Origin: Achromobacter sp. RTa
GTDB taxonomy: Bacteria; Pseudomonadota; Gammaproteobacteria; Burkholderiales; Burkholderiaceae_B
Length of the DNA stretch: 64,000 bases
Direction of reading: 5' to 3'
NCBI RefSeq assembly: GCF_000757485.1
Contig: NZ_JPYO01000042.1
Span: 970,707 to 1,034,706, forward strand
Positions 53,947 to 62,457 of this stretch are shown piece after piece (within the stretch, counting starts at the first letter, position 1; every line of letters starts with the position of its first letter). The notes beneath the pieces are model-generated. The model had not been told where the DNA came from. It saw only the letters and a program-made list of their open reading frames with translations, and made no database searches. The position numbers were made by a program, and so were the translations under genes.

Positions 53947-55197
53947 CTAGAGAATCAGTTCGATCGGATTCTCGAGCAGCCGCTTCACCGCTTTCAGGAA
54001 CTGCGCGCCCACCGCGCCGTCCACCACGCGGTGGTCGGCCGACAGGGTCAGGCTCATGACGTGGCCGATACGGATCTCGTCTCCGTCCACCACGGGCTGC
54101 CGGGTCACCGCGCCCGCGGCCAGGATGGCGCTCTGCGGCGGGTTGATGATGGCGGCGAATTCACGCACGCCATGCATGCCCAGGTTCGACAGCGTCAGGC
54201 TTCCGCCTTCGTATTGTTCGGGCCGCAGCCGTCCGCGGCGGGCCTGCTCGGCCAATTGCGAGATCTCCGTGGAGATCTCGCGCAGGGATTTCCTGTCGGC
54301 ATCGCGCACGATGGGCGTGATCAGGCCGGACTCAAGCGCCACCGCGATGCTGAGGTCCACCTGGCCGAGCTGCGCGATGCCCTCGTCCGTCCATTGCGCA
54401 TTGATGGCGGGAGTCTGCCTGACCGCGCGCGCCACCGCCATGGCAAGCAGATCGTTCAGCGAAAGGCGCACCGGTTCGGACGCGGCCTCCTCACGCGCGT
54501 TCAGCGCAGCGCGGGCGGCCATCATCGCGTCCATGCGGCAATCCACCGTCAGGTAGAAATGCGGCACCTGCTGCTTGGACTGGACGAGCCGGCGCGCGAT
54601 CGTGGCGCGCATCGGCGTGTGCGGCTCAAGCGCGGCGCCGGACGGAGCCCGGACGGGCGCCCCAGGCGTAACGGGCGCTGCGGCCGGCAAGGACGCGGCC
54701 GCATTCTCGATGTCCACCCTGACGATGCGGCCGTTCGGCCCGCTGCCGGCAAGCGCGTGCAGGTCCACCCCCAGCGTGCGCGCCAGCCGCCGGGCGGATG
54801 GACTGGCGAAGAGGCGTTGCGAGGCCAGCCCGCCTGCCGTTTCGGGCTGCGCGCTGGCTGCCGCAGCAACTGCCGATATGGCTGGCGCAGCCAGGGCAGC
54901 CGCGGGAGCGGCCGCCGGCGCGGGCGGCGGACTGGCCGGCTGCGGCGCGGCGCCCGCCTCGGGCAGCAGGGTCGCGATGACGTCGCCCACCGGCACCTCG
55001 GTGTCTCCTGCCGGCACATGGATGCGATCGAGGACGCCGTTGTCCAGGGCTTCGAGTTCAATGACGGCCTTGTCGGTCTCGATCTCGGCCAGGATATCTC
55101 CGACCTTGACCGCGTCGCCCGACTGCTTCAACCACTGCAGAATCTTGCCTTGCGTCGTGCCCGCGCCGATGGCGGGCATCACGACCTCGATATCCAT
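53947..55197 (-). CDS. 2-oxoacid dehydrogenase E2, dihydrolipoyl acyltransferase
   Basis: E2 component of 416 residues. The lipoyl domain has the target Lys43 in EIETDKAVIELEALDNG; an Ala/Pro-rich linker leads to the E1/E3-binding domain (FASPSARRLARTLGVDLHAL, GPNGRIVRVDIENA) at about 130-170; the catalytic domain ends with His389 and Asp393 in ADHRVVDGAVG. It transfers the acyl group made by E1 to CoA. It lies 12 bases after the GntR gene and completes the operon. No E3 gene is seen in the window. Confidence 0.92.
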   Translation of the reverse strand: MDIEVVMPAIGAGTTQGKILQWLKQSGDAVKVGDILAEIETDKAVIELEALDNGVLDRIHVPAGDTEVPVGDVIATLLPEAGAAPQPASPPPAPAAAPAAALAAPAISAVAAAASAQPETAGGLASQRLFASPSARRLARTLGVDLHALAGSGPNGRIVRVDIENAAASLPAAAPVTPGAPVRAPSGAALEPHTPMRATIARRLVQSKQQVPHFYLTVDCRMDAMMAARAALNAREEAASEPVRLSLNDLLAMAVARAVRQTPAINAQWTDEGIAQLGQVDLSIAVALESGLITPIVRDADRKSLREISTEISQLAEQARRGRLRPEQYEGGSLTLSNLGMHGVREFAAIINPPQSAILAAGAVTRQPVVDGDEIRIGHVMSLTLSADHRVVDGAVGAQFLKAVKRLLENPIELIL

Positions 55198-55209
55198 GTC
55201 TGACTCGCT

Positions 55210-55911
55210 TTATGTGTTGGCCAAATTGCCTGTCTTCTCGATGTACAGGGCGGCATCCGAGATATCCGCCACGATCGCCGCGCGCGCGCCCTCTGCGTCG
55301 CGGCGCTCCAGGGCGTCCAGCAGCGCCGCGTGGTGGCGGAACGACTCCCAGCTTTCCGAGTTCCGGTCCTTGCTGCCCATGCTGAGCGAGAACAAAGGCG
55401 CGATCTGCAGCCAGATGTTCTCGATCATGCCCACCAGCAACGGCATGCCCGCCGCTTCGTACAGCGTGAAGTGCAGGTTGCGGTTGGCCTCGATGGTCTT
55501 CAGGCTGTCGATCTTCGCCTTGTGCCCCAGCCGGTCGAATTCGTCGGCATGGTGCCGTATGCGCGCCACGGTTTCGTCCGTCATGATCTTGGCGGCCTCC
55601 GCGGCCGCGAAGCCCTCCATGCAACAGCGGATGCGCACGATCTCGCGGAACTTCGTCAGGCCGGGCTTGGGCACGCGCAGCCCCCTGCTGGGCAGCATTT
55701 CCAGCGCGCCTTCGGCGACCAGCTTGTTCACTGCTTCGCGCACGGGCATCGGGCTGGTGTTGAGCACGGCCGCCAGGCCGCGCAGCGTCACTTTTTCGCC
55801 AGGGGGCACCGCGCCGCTCATCAGGAGCTCGCGGGTCTTCTGGTAAATCTGGTCCGCGACCGTAATGCGTTCCTGCTTGTCGAGCAGGCCTTCCAGGATG
55901 CTGTTGTCCAT
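55210..55911 (-). CDS. GntR family regulator, FCD/FadR type
   Basis: GntR regulator of 233 residues. The winged helix-turn-helix is in LMSGAVPPGEKVTLRGLAAV and TSPMPVREAVNKLVAEGAL; the FCD effector domain has REIVRIRCCMEGFAAAEAA, HADEFDRLG and NRNLHFTLYEAAGMPLLVGM, with metal-binding Asp and His. It lies inside the dehydrogenase operon, between an SDR and E2, so it is made with the enzymes and probably represses the promoter at 59.66 kb until the ligand appears. Confidence 0.9.
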   Translation of the reverse strand: MDNSILEGLLDKQERITVADQIYQKTRELLMSGAVPPGEKVTLRGLAAVLNTSPMPVREAVNKLVAEGALEMLPSRGLRVPKPGLTKFREIVRIRCCMEGFAAAEAAKIMTDETVARIRHHADEFDRLGHKAKIDSLKTIEANRNLHFTLYEAAGMPLLVGMIENIWLQIAPLFSLSMGSKDRNSESWESFRHHAALLDALERRDAEGARAAIVADISDAALYIEKTGNLANT

Positions 55912-55917
55912 ATCGTC

Positions 55918-56640
55918 TCAATTCATATAGACGCCACCGTTCACATCCAGGGTGGCGCCGCAGATGTAGCTCGCGCCATCGGAACAGAGAAAGGCGATGG
56001 GCAAGGCGATTTCGCGCGGCTGCGCCATGCGCCGCAGCGGAATTCTATTCGCATCGAAAGCCTGCCCCTGCGTCATGCCCGTTTCGGTCGCGCCCGGCGC
56101 GACGCTGTTCACGGTGACGCCCGAATCGGCCGCCCTTCGGGCCAGCCATTTGACGAATGCATGCGTGCCGCCCTTGGCCGCGACGTAGTGCGGACTGGCC
56201 GCCAAACCGCCCATGCGCGCCGCCACGGAAGACACCAGGACCATGCGGCCCGCGCCCTGCGCGCTCATCTTCGCCAGCGCGGCGCGCGACAAGTGCATGA
56301 GAGCCAGCAGGTTGATGTCGATGACCTGGTGGAAAACCTCGTCCCAGCCCGCCTCGTTCCAGTCGTCCCATGGGCAATAGCCCGCGTTGGCCACCAGCGC
56401 GTCCAGGCGATCGATGCCCGCCACCGCGGCTTCGGCCGCGGCGCGGTCGGTCACGTCGAATGCGACGGCGCGGGCCGGCACGCCGCGGGCGCCCAGCTGC
56501 TCTGCGAGTCCGCGCGGCGCCTCCCGGTCCGCCAGCACCAGGGACGCGCCCTGCTCGCCGCAGACCTCCGCGGTCGCGCGGCCTATGCCGCCGGCCGCGC
56601 CCGTGATCAGGACGGTCTTGCCCTCAAGCGCGCGCGGCAT
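55918..56640 (-). CDS. SDR family oxidoreductase
   Basis: SDR of 240 residues with cofactor loop TGAAGGIG at 13-20, an Asp after strand two (LADREAP), VANAG and the Y-x3-K in YVAAKGGTHA; the Ser is in LVSSVAARMG. AAAGGAG lies 6 bases before the ATG at 56640; an ATG two codons earlier lies directly after that site and is less likely. The gene overlaps the end of the E1 gene by 17 bases. Confidence 0.88.
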   Translation of the reverse strand: MPRALEGKTVLITGAAGGIGRATAEVCGEQGASLVLADREAPRGLAEQLGARGVPARAVAFDVTDRAAAEAAVAGIDRLDALVANAGYCPWDDWNEAGWDEVFHQVIDINLLALMHLSRAALAKMSAQGAGRMVLVSSVAARMGGLAASPHYVAAKGGTHAFVKWLARRAADSGVTVNSVAPGATETGMTQGQAFDANRIPLRRMAQPREIALPIAFLCSDGASYICGATLDVNGGVYMN

Positions 56641-58834
56641 GGGCATCTCCTTTGGGCGCTGCCGACAGCGCGCTCTCGGCCAGCATGTCCTGGATCAGCG
56701 AACGGACGTCGTCCTCTCCCGCCAGCGCGGCGCGCTCCAGCGCCTGCGACACCACGGGCGGCGCCCACCGGCCGGTGACCCGCTTGACCGGCTGGTCCAG
56801 GTAATCGAAGTAGCGGCGCTGGATCTCGTCGGCGATCAGCGCGCCCAGGCTCGCGCCCCGGGTAGTCTGCTCCACGATGGCGACCCGGCCCGTCTTCATG
56901 ACCGAACGGCCGATGGTGTCGTAATCGATGTCGCGCTGCGACAGCGTGCGCAGGTCGATCACGTCGGCGCGCACGCCCGCCTCGTCCACCAGGCGGCAGC
57001 ATTCGTCCACCATGGTCAGGGTGGTGAGCAGCGTGATCTGGCCGCCTTCGCGCACGCGCTTGGCGCGGCCGATGGGGATGTAGTAATCCAGGTCCCTGGG
57101 CACCGGCACCTTGCGCTTGTGCAGTTGCTGCGGCTCGATGACGAGCACCGGGTCCTTGCAGCGCAACGCCGAATTCATCAGACCCACGTAGTCGAAGGCA
57201 TTGGAGGGAGCCAGGATGCGCCAGCCGGGAAACAGGGCGAACACGCCCGCCGGGTCCATCGAATGCTGTGAACCGTAGCCCTCGGGCCCCGGAATGCGCG
57301 TGCGCAGCACCAGCGGCACGCTGGCCGTTCCGTTGAACAGATGGCGGATCTTGCCCGCCTGGTTCAGCAGCTGGTCGCCCGCAACCAGGAAGAAGTCGCT
57401 GTACATCAGTTCGACCACCGGCTTCAGGCCCGACAGCGCCGCGCCGGTGGCCAGGCCGCAGAAGCCGTTTTCCGTGATGGGCGTGTTCACCAGCCGGCCC
57501 GCGTACCGGTCGGTCAGCCCCCGGGTGGCCCCGACCGTGCCTCCGCCCATGTTGGCGACGTCCTCGCCGAATACGTAAATGTTCTCGTCCTCGGCCATGC
57601 GCGCCCCCATGGCGCGCGCAATCGCCTCGATATAGGACATGGGTTCCATGTCCTCGGCGGCGTAATCCTCGGCTTCGGCATAGCGCACCCCATCGAACTC
57701 GGACAGGTCGCTCGCCAGATGCTCGTCCACGGTGGCGGCGTCGGGCCAGAGTTCGGCCCGGATGCGGGCCGAAGAGCCCGCGCCTTCCACGCAGGACGCC
57801 GCCGCCGCGTCCACGGCGTCGGTCACGGCGGCATCGATGGCGGCCAGTTCGCCGGCATCGAGAATGCCGCGCGCCGGCAGCTCGCGCTGCAGGAACAGCC
57901 AGGGGTCGCGCGCCTTCCACGCATTCTCTTCGTCGCGCGTGCGGTAGCCGAACGCGCTGCCCGGGATCGACGAACTCTGGTGGTAGTAGCGGTAGACCTC
58001 AGCCAGGATGAAGGCCGGCCGCCCCTCGCGGGCGATGTGTTCGCGCGCCCAGCGCGTGGCCAGCCAGACCGCGAACGGGTTCATGCCGTCCACCTTGACC
58101 GCGGCGATGCCATGGCCCTGCGGCCGTGTCAGCAGTTCGGTCTCGAAGGTGGATTGCTCCACGCTCATGGAGACGGCGTACTTGTTGTTTTCCAGGAAGA
58201 AGATCATCGGCAGGCCGTACAGGGCCGCCAGGTTCATGGCCTCGTGCGTGGCGCCCTGGTGCACCGCGCCGTCGCCGAAGAACGTGACCATGGCTTTGCC
58301 CGAGCCACGCTGCTTCTCAGCGAACGCGTGCCCGCAGGCTATCGGTATGCCGCCCGCGACGATGGCGTTGGTGCCCATGATGCCCAGGTCGGCGCGACGC
58401 AAATGCATCGACCCGCCGCGCCCGCCGGTCCAGCCGTCCTTCAGGCCCAGGATTTCATGCATCAAGCCCTGTATCTCCTGCCGCATGCGCAGGGTCAGGC
58501 CGCCGGCGGACGGGTCCAGGTCCTCGTCGTACAGGGCGTTGACGGCCTTGGCGATGCATTGATGATGCGCGCGGTGCGTGCCGTTCATCAGCGTATCCAC
58601 GGGCAGCGCGGCGATGCAGCCTGCCGCCGCGCCCTCCTGCCCAATACTGGAATGGGCAGGCCCGTGCACCAGATTCAGCTTGTCCAGCTGGAGGATCTTC
58701 TCCTCGAAGCGGCGCGCCACCAGGAACAGCGTCGTCAGCCGCAGCGCCTCGGCGCGCGTCAGCAGCGCCCAATCGCTTTCCTGCACCGCCAGCGTGTGCA
58801 CCGGCGTCTTCTGTTCGAGTTCCTCGAATTGCAT
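56624..58834 (-). CDS. 2-oxoacid dehydrogenase E1, fused alpha and beta subunits
   Basis: Thiamine-diphosphate E1 of 736 residues with both subunits in one chain. The alpha half (1 to about 340) has the TPP motif from GDG (187-189) to NN (216-217), and HRAHHQCIAKA near residue 87. The beta half begins about residue 395 (MSYIEAIARAMGARMAEDEN, VFGEDVANMGGGT, GATRGLTDRYAGRLVNTPIT). It oxidises a 2-oxoacid or acetoin-type compound and loads the lipoyl group of E2. Two-gene E1 is usual in this subfamily, so the fusion is notable. It follows an SDR gene by 28 bases. Confidence 0.9.
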   Translation of the reverse strand: MQFEELEQKTPVHTLAVQESDWALLTRAEALRLTTLFLVARRFEEKILQLDKLNLVHGPAHSSIGQEGAAAGCIAALPVDTLMNGTHRAHHQCIAKAVNALYDEDLDPSAGGLTLRMRQEIQGLMHEILGLKDGWTGGRGGSMHLRRADLGIMGTNAIVAGGIPIACGHAFAEKQRGSGKAMVTFFGDGAVHQGATHEAMNLAALYGLPMIFFLENNKYAVSMSVEQSTFETELLTRPQGHGIAAVKVDGMNPFAVWLATRWAREHIAREGRPAFILAEVYRYYHQSSSIPGSAFGYRTRDEENAWKARDPWLFLQRELPARGILDAGELAAIDAAVTDAVDAAAASCVEGAGSSARIRAELWPDAATVDEHLASDLSEFDGVRYAEAEDYAAEDMEPMSYIEAIARAMGARMAEDENIYVFGEDVANMGGGTVGATRGLTDRYAGRLVNTPITENGFCGLATGAALSGLKPVVELMYSDFFLVAGDQLLNQAGKIRHLFNGTASVPLVLRTRIPGPEGYGSQHSMDPAGVFALFPGWRILAPSNAFDYVGLMNSALRCKDPVLVIEPQQLHKRKVPVPRDLDYYIPIGRAKRVREGGQITLLTTLTMVDECCRLVDEAGVRADVIDLRTLSQRDIDYDTIGRSVMKTGRVAIVEQTTRGASLGALIADEIQRRYFDYLDQPVKRVTGRWAPPVVSQALERAALAGEDDVRSLIQDMLAESALSAAPKGDAHAARA

Positions 58835-58862
58835 GCTGTCCCCTTGTTGGCCCTGGCGGCGG

Positions 58863-59636
58863 TCAGATGTGCGCGGTCACGCCGCCGTCCACGACCAGGC
58901 TCGCGCCGGTCACGAAGTCGGAGGCAGGGCTTGCCAGGAACAGGGCCGGGCCCACCAGGTCTTCCGGCTCCCCCCAGCGGCCCATGGGCGTGGTGGCCAC
59001 GACCCGCTCCGCGTGCCCGGGAATGTCCACCCGCGCCTGGCGCGACAGCGCGGTATCGATCCAGCCCGGCTGGATCACGTTGACCGCGATCCCATCGGCC
59101 GCCCAGGCGCAGGCCAACGAGCGCGTCAGCTGCAGGACCCCGCCCTTGCTGGCCGAATACGCCGCCGTCACCGCGTTGGAAGCCAGGGCGAGGATGGAGC
59201 CGATATTGATGATCTTGCCTTTGCCGCGCGCCTGCATGGGCGCGTGCACGGCCTGGCACATGTTGAAGCTGCCCTTCAAGTTGATATCGACGATGCGGTC
59301 CCAGACATCTTCCGGATACAGTTCCGGCCGCATGCGGGTGTTGACGCCCGCGCAGTTCACCAGCACGTCGACGCCGCCGAACTCGGCCACCGCCGAGGCC
59401 ACCACCGCCTCGCAGGCGCCGCGGTCTTCCACTTGCAGCGCGTAGCTTCCGGTCTTCACGCCGGATCCGCGCAGCTCGGACGTCAGCGCGTCCAGCCTTT
59501 CCCCCGCCAGGTCGGTCAGCACCAGGGTCGCGCCCGCCCGGGCAAAAGCCCGGCTCAGCGCGGCGCCGATGCCGCCTGCCGCACCGGTGATCAAAACAAT
59601 CTTGTCTCGGATATCGAAGTGTTCTTGTTGGGCCAT
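58863..59636 (-). CDS. SDR family oxidoreductase
   Basis: SDR of 257 residues, first gene of the dehydrogenase operon. Cofactor loop TGAAGGIG at 17-24, an Asp after strand two (LTDLAGE), NCAG in place of NNAG, Ser in NIGSILALA and Y-x3-K in YSASKGGVLQ. It would make the ketone or diketone that enters the dehydrogenase complex. The promoter region with a candidate GntR operator lies directly upstream. Confidence 0.9.
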   Translation of the reverse strand: MAQQEHFDIRDKIVLITGAAGGIGAALSRAFARAGATLVLTDLAGERLDALTSELRGSGVKTGSYALQVEDRGACEAVVASAVAEFGGVDVLVNCAGVNTRMRPELYPEDVWDRIVDINLKGSFNMCQAVHAPMQARGKGKIINIGSILALASNAVTAAYSASKGGVLQLTRSLACAWAADGIAVNVIQPGWIDTALSRQARVDIPGHAERVVATTPMGRWGEPEDLVGPALFLASPASDFVTGASLVVDGGVTAHI

Positions 59637-59665
59637 ACCGTGTCCGCCTGATGCTATTTTTGATA

Positions 59666-59675
59666 TGTGATCACA
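59666..59675. promoter_or_regulatory. Candidate GntR operator TGTGATCACA
   Basis: TGTGATCACA is a perfect 10-bp palindrome, 29 bases before the first SDR start of the operon. It extends to a 16-bp dyad (59663-59678) with one mismatch. The position and symmetry fit a site for the GntR regulator encoded in the operon. The rest of the 186-base gap toward the TonB receptor stop shows a short GGCGGG-rich stem only. Confidence 0.5.
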
Positions 59676-59822
59676 AATTTGATTCTAGAAACGGGAGGGT
59701 TGGACGTCAACAGCGCTCGCATCGGGGTCTACCCCTAGAACGCAAAAATGGCGGGAAAGGGCGCCCCCTTTCCCGCCACGCAGGAATCCGCGAGGCCGCG
59801 GCTGCGGCCCAGGCGTCTTCTT

Positions 59823-61937
59823 TCAGTAGGTCATCCGCACGCCTAGCAGCACGCTGCGACCGGGCAGCGGCGCAACGGAGGAAATGAACGAAGCGTGGTT
59901 GTAGGCCAGCTTGTTCAGCAGGTTGGTGCCGCGCAGGTAGACCTCATAGCCCGTCGCGCCGTACTGGCCCCGGTAGGCCACCACCGCGTTCACCATGTTG
60001 TAGCCAGGCGTGCTGTCCTCGTAGGCGGCGATGTCCTTCTGCGAGAACACGCGCGCGTACTCTACGCCGCCCGACCACTGCCCCCACTTCACGTTGCCCC
60101 TCACGCCGGCGCGGGCCGCCGGGATGCGCGGCAGGTTGCCGTCGCCGCCGGTCAGCTTGCCGCGCACGTAGTCGCCGAACACGGCGGCGGAGAACACCGG
60201 CGTGAACTGATGGCGCAGCTCGCCTTCCACGCCCGTGAACTCCGCGTCGCGCTGGGTGTATTCGATCAGGCGGAAATCTTCGTAGCGGTCCAGCGTGTTG
60301 GCGTAGATGTAGTTCTTGACGCGGTTGTGGAACACGCTGGCCGAGAACGTCGTGTCGCCGGAATGCTTGCGCAGGGTCAGGTCGATGTTGTGCGAGGTCT
60401 CGCGCCCCAGGTCCGGGTTGCCCAGTTCGTAGGTGTTGGTGGCCAGGTGCACGCCGTCGGCGTAGAGCTCCTGCGCGCTGGGCAGGCGCTGGGAACGCGA
60501 GAGCGACAGCGCCACCGAGTATTGCGGCGCGAAATCCCAGATCGCGGCGGCGGAGAACGAGGTGCCGGACAGGTTGCTGCGCGGCGCTCCGCCCGAGGGC
60601 GAGATGCGTTGCCAGTCCTGCCGCGCGCCAAGCTCGAAACGCCAGTCGTTCAACTGATATTCCTCCAGCACGAACAGGCCGTTGGACCGTGTCTTGCTTT
60701 GCGGCAGGAAGGCTTCCTCGCCGTCGGCGCTGAAATCGCTGTAGGCATTCTGCAGCCCGATCACGCCGCGCCAGCCCGCGATGGGCTTGTGCTGCAGCTC
60801 CAGACGCAGGTCATAGCCCTTGTTCTTGAACCGGGTGCCGACCTCGCCGCCCTCGATCTCGTCATGCTGGTAGTCGGTCAGGCCGCCGCGCAGGCGGATC
60901 TTCTCGAAGCCCGCGAACGGATCCTGGTATTCGGCCCGCAGGTCCAGGCGGTTACTGCGCAGTTTCACGTAGGGCACGCCGCCATGTTCGTGATCGTGGT
61001 CGTGGTCATGGCCTTCTTCCTCCTCGCCATGATCGTGGTCGTGCCCGCCGCAATGCAGGTGCGTGCCGTGCGGATGGCAGCCCTCGTACTCGTGATTGTG
61101 CCCCGGCAGGCCGTACTCGCTTTCCAGGTGGGTGAAGGCCAGGCCGACATAGCCGCGCGGCGTGATCCACGACATGCCGACGGAACCCTGCGAGGATTCG
61201 CTGTACGAGCCTTCCAGCTTGCCGCCGGGCCAGTCGGGCACGTCATAGTCGCTGGTGCGGCGCTTCATGCCTTCCACGCGCACGGCGAACTGCCCTTCCC
61301 CTGCCGTGATGCCCACCGCGCCGGAACGCTCCTTGGTGCCCGTGGCGCCACGCAGCTCGGCCTCGGCCTCCACGCCTTTTTCCGGCACGGCGGTCGGCAC
61401 CTTCTTGTCGACCACGTTGACCACGCCGCCGATCGCGCCGCCGCCATACAGCAGGGTGGCCGGGCCGCGCAGCACCTCGATGCGCTCGGCCAGCAGGGGC
61501 TCCACCGTCACCGCATGGTCGGGAGAAATCCCGGATGCGTCCATCACTTCGGAACCATCGGACAGGACCTTCACGCGCGGCGCCGTCTGCCCCCGGATGA
61601 CCGGACGGCTGGCGCCGGCTCCGAAGGTGTCGCTATTGACGCCGGGCAGGTTCTTCAACGTTTCGCCCAGCGTGCCGGTGCGCTGCTCGATGAGCGCATC
61701 TCCCTCCAGCACCGAGGCCGGCAGGGTGGTGCTGTTCAGGTCCAGGCCCAGCGGATTGGCCGATACCGTGATGGGCGCCAATGTCCTGGCGCCGGCGTCC
61801 GGCGCCGTCTGGGCCTGGACTGCCGGCGCAGCGAGCATCAATGCGCAGGCCAGGGGCGTGAGGCCACCCTTGAAGCGTGGCCGCCGGCCGCTCCGTACGC
61901 CGATTTCCCGCTCCCGCCCCTGCTTCTTGCCGTTCAT
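59823..61937 (-). CDS. znuD: TonB-dependent receptor, ZnuD-like, with His-rich loop
   Basis: Outer-membrane receptor of 704 residues. A long signal region (cut near AVQAQTAP, about residue 42) leads to a plug domain (LGETLKNLPGVNSDTFG, RPVIRGQTAPRVKVL, LRGPATLLYGGGAIGGVVNV) and a 22-strand barrel that ends in the expected Tyr. A His/Asp/Glu-rich loop of about 40 residues at 280-319 (CHPHGTHLHCGGHDHDHG) is typical of zinc receptors of the ZnuD type. It imports zinc, directly or from host proteins, using TonB. The ATG at 61937 follows an AGAGGG site. Two Zur-like sites lie just upstream. Confidence 0.88.
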   Translation of the reverse strand: MNGKKQGREREIGVRSGRRPRFKGGLTPLACALMLAAPAVQAQTAPDAGARTLAPITVSANPLGLDLNSTTLPASVLEGDALIEQRTGTLGETLKNLPGVNSDTFGAGASRPVIRGQTAPRVKVLSDGSEVMDASGISPDHAVTVEPLLAERIEVLRGPATLLYGGGAIGGVVNVVDKKVPTAVPEKGVEAEAELRGATGTKERSGAVGITAGEGQFAVRVEGMKRRTSDYDVPDWPGGKLEGSYSESSQGSVGMSWITPRGYVGLAFTHLESEYGLPGHNHEYEGCHPHGTHLHCGGHDHDHGEEEEGHDHDHDHEHGGVPYVKLRSNRLDLRAEYQDPFAGFEKIRLRGGLTDYQHDEIEGGEVGTRFKNKGYDLRLELQHKPIAGWRGVIGLQNAYSDFSADGEEAFLPQSKTRSNGLFVLEEYQLNDWRFELGARQDWQRISPSGGAPRSNLSGTSFSAAAIWDFAPQYSVALSLSRSQRLPSAQELYADGVHLATNTYELGNPDLGRETSHNIDLTLRKHSGDTTFSASVFHNRVKNYIYANTLDRYEDFRLIEYTQRDAEFTGVEGELRHQFTPVFSAAVFGDYVRGKLTGGDGNLPRIPAARAGVRGNVKWGQWSGGVEYARVFSQKDIAAYEDSTPGYNMVNAVVAYRGQYGATGYEVYLRGTNLLNKLAYNHASFISSVAPLPGRSVLLGVRMTY

Positions 61938-61950
61938 TACCGCCCTCTTC

Positions 61951-61994
61951 AAATGTTATATCATTACAAATAAGAAACGAATGATATAACATTT
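61951..61994. promoter_or_regulatory. Paired Zur-like operator sites
   Basis: AAATGTTATATCATT and its exact reverse complement form an inverted repeat around a 14-base AT-rich spacer, 14 bases upstream of the receptor ATG. Each arm holds the AATGTTATA half of the Zur consensus, so zinc-loaded Zur would repress the gene when zinc is ample. Confidence 0.7.
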
Positions 61995-62086
61995 CAGATA
62001 AGAAGCAAGAATGGGGATGTAAAGGCAAGGGGGCTGTTGTGTCAGACACCCGGGGAACGGGGCCTCAGCTTGAGCGTGCATCGCGT

Positions 62087-62220
62087 ACGGGTGTCAGCCA
62101 CTTTTCCACGTACGGGTGTCGCCTGTCCACATGCGAGTGTCAAACACCTTTCCACACACGAGTGTCGCCTTTCCATGTTCGGGTATCAGACTGCTCCCAC
62201 GCTGAAGTGTCTGACACCCG
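62087..62220. repeat. Degenerate repeat array built on GGTGTC
   Basis: Six units of the form (A/G/T)CG(G/A)GTGTC start at 62087, 62112, 62133, 62158, 62179 and 62203, with spacings 25, 21, 25, 21, 24. Most units continue with a pyrimidine-rich part that ends in TCCA. Perfect dyads that contain GTGTC and GACAC flank the array at 62039-62049 and 62255-62271. The array lies in the 520-base gap between the metallopeptidase stop and the zinc receptor start. The remaining part, 62272-62457, shows nothing I can name. Confidence 0.7.
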
Positions 62221-62457
62221 TACGCGACGCGCTTTGTTTTGTCTCGGCGCCTCCCGGGTGTCAGACACCCGTTCCTCGCAACTGATGCCGGCCAGGCTTG
62301 AAACTCCTTGGCAAGGACTCTGCGGCCTCTGCGGTTAACCAAAGCATATAAACCGGTTTCCGCGCGGCGCAGCTAGGGATAACCCATCACGAGCTCCATT
62401 CCGCATACGCCCTGGAATGCACATGACGGCAAAGGTGCAAGCCCCGCTGAACGCGGA

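Noticed and set aside
62037-62338. Small protein encoded in the GGTGTC array
   Set aside because: The translation only repeats the DNA units, with no ribosome site and no similarity to a fold.
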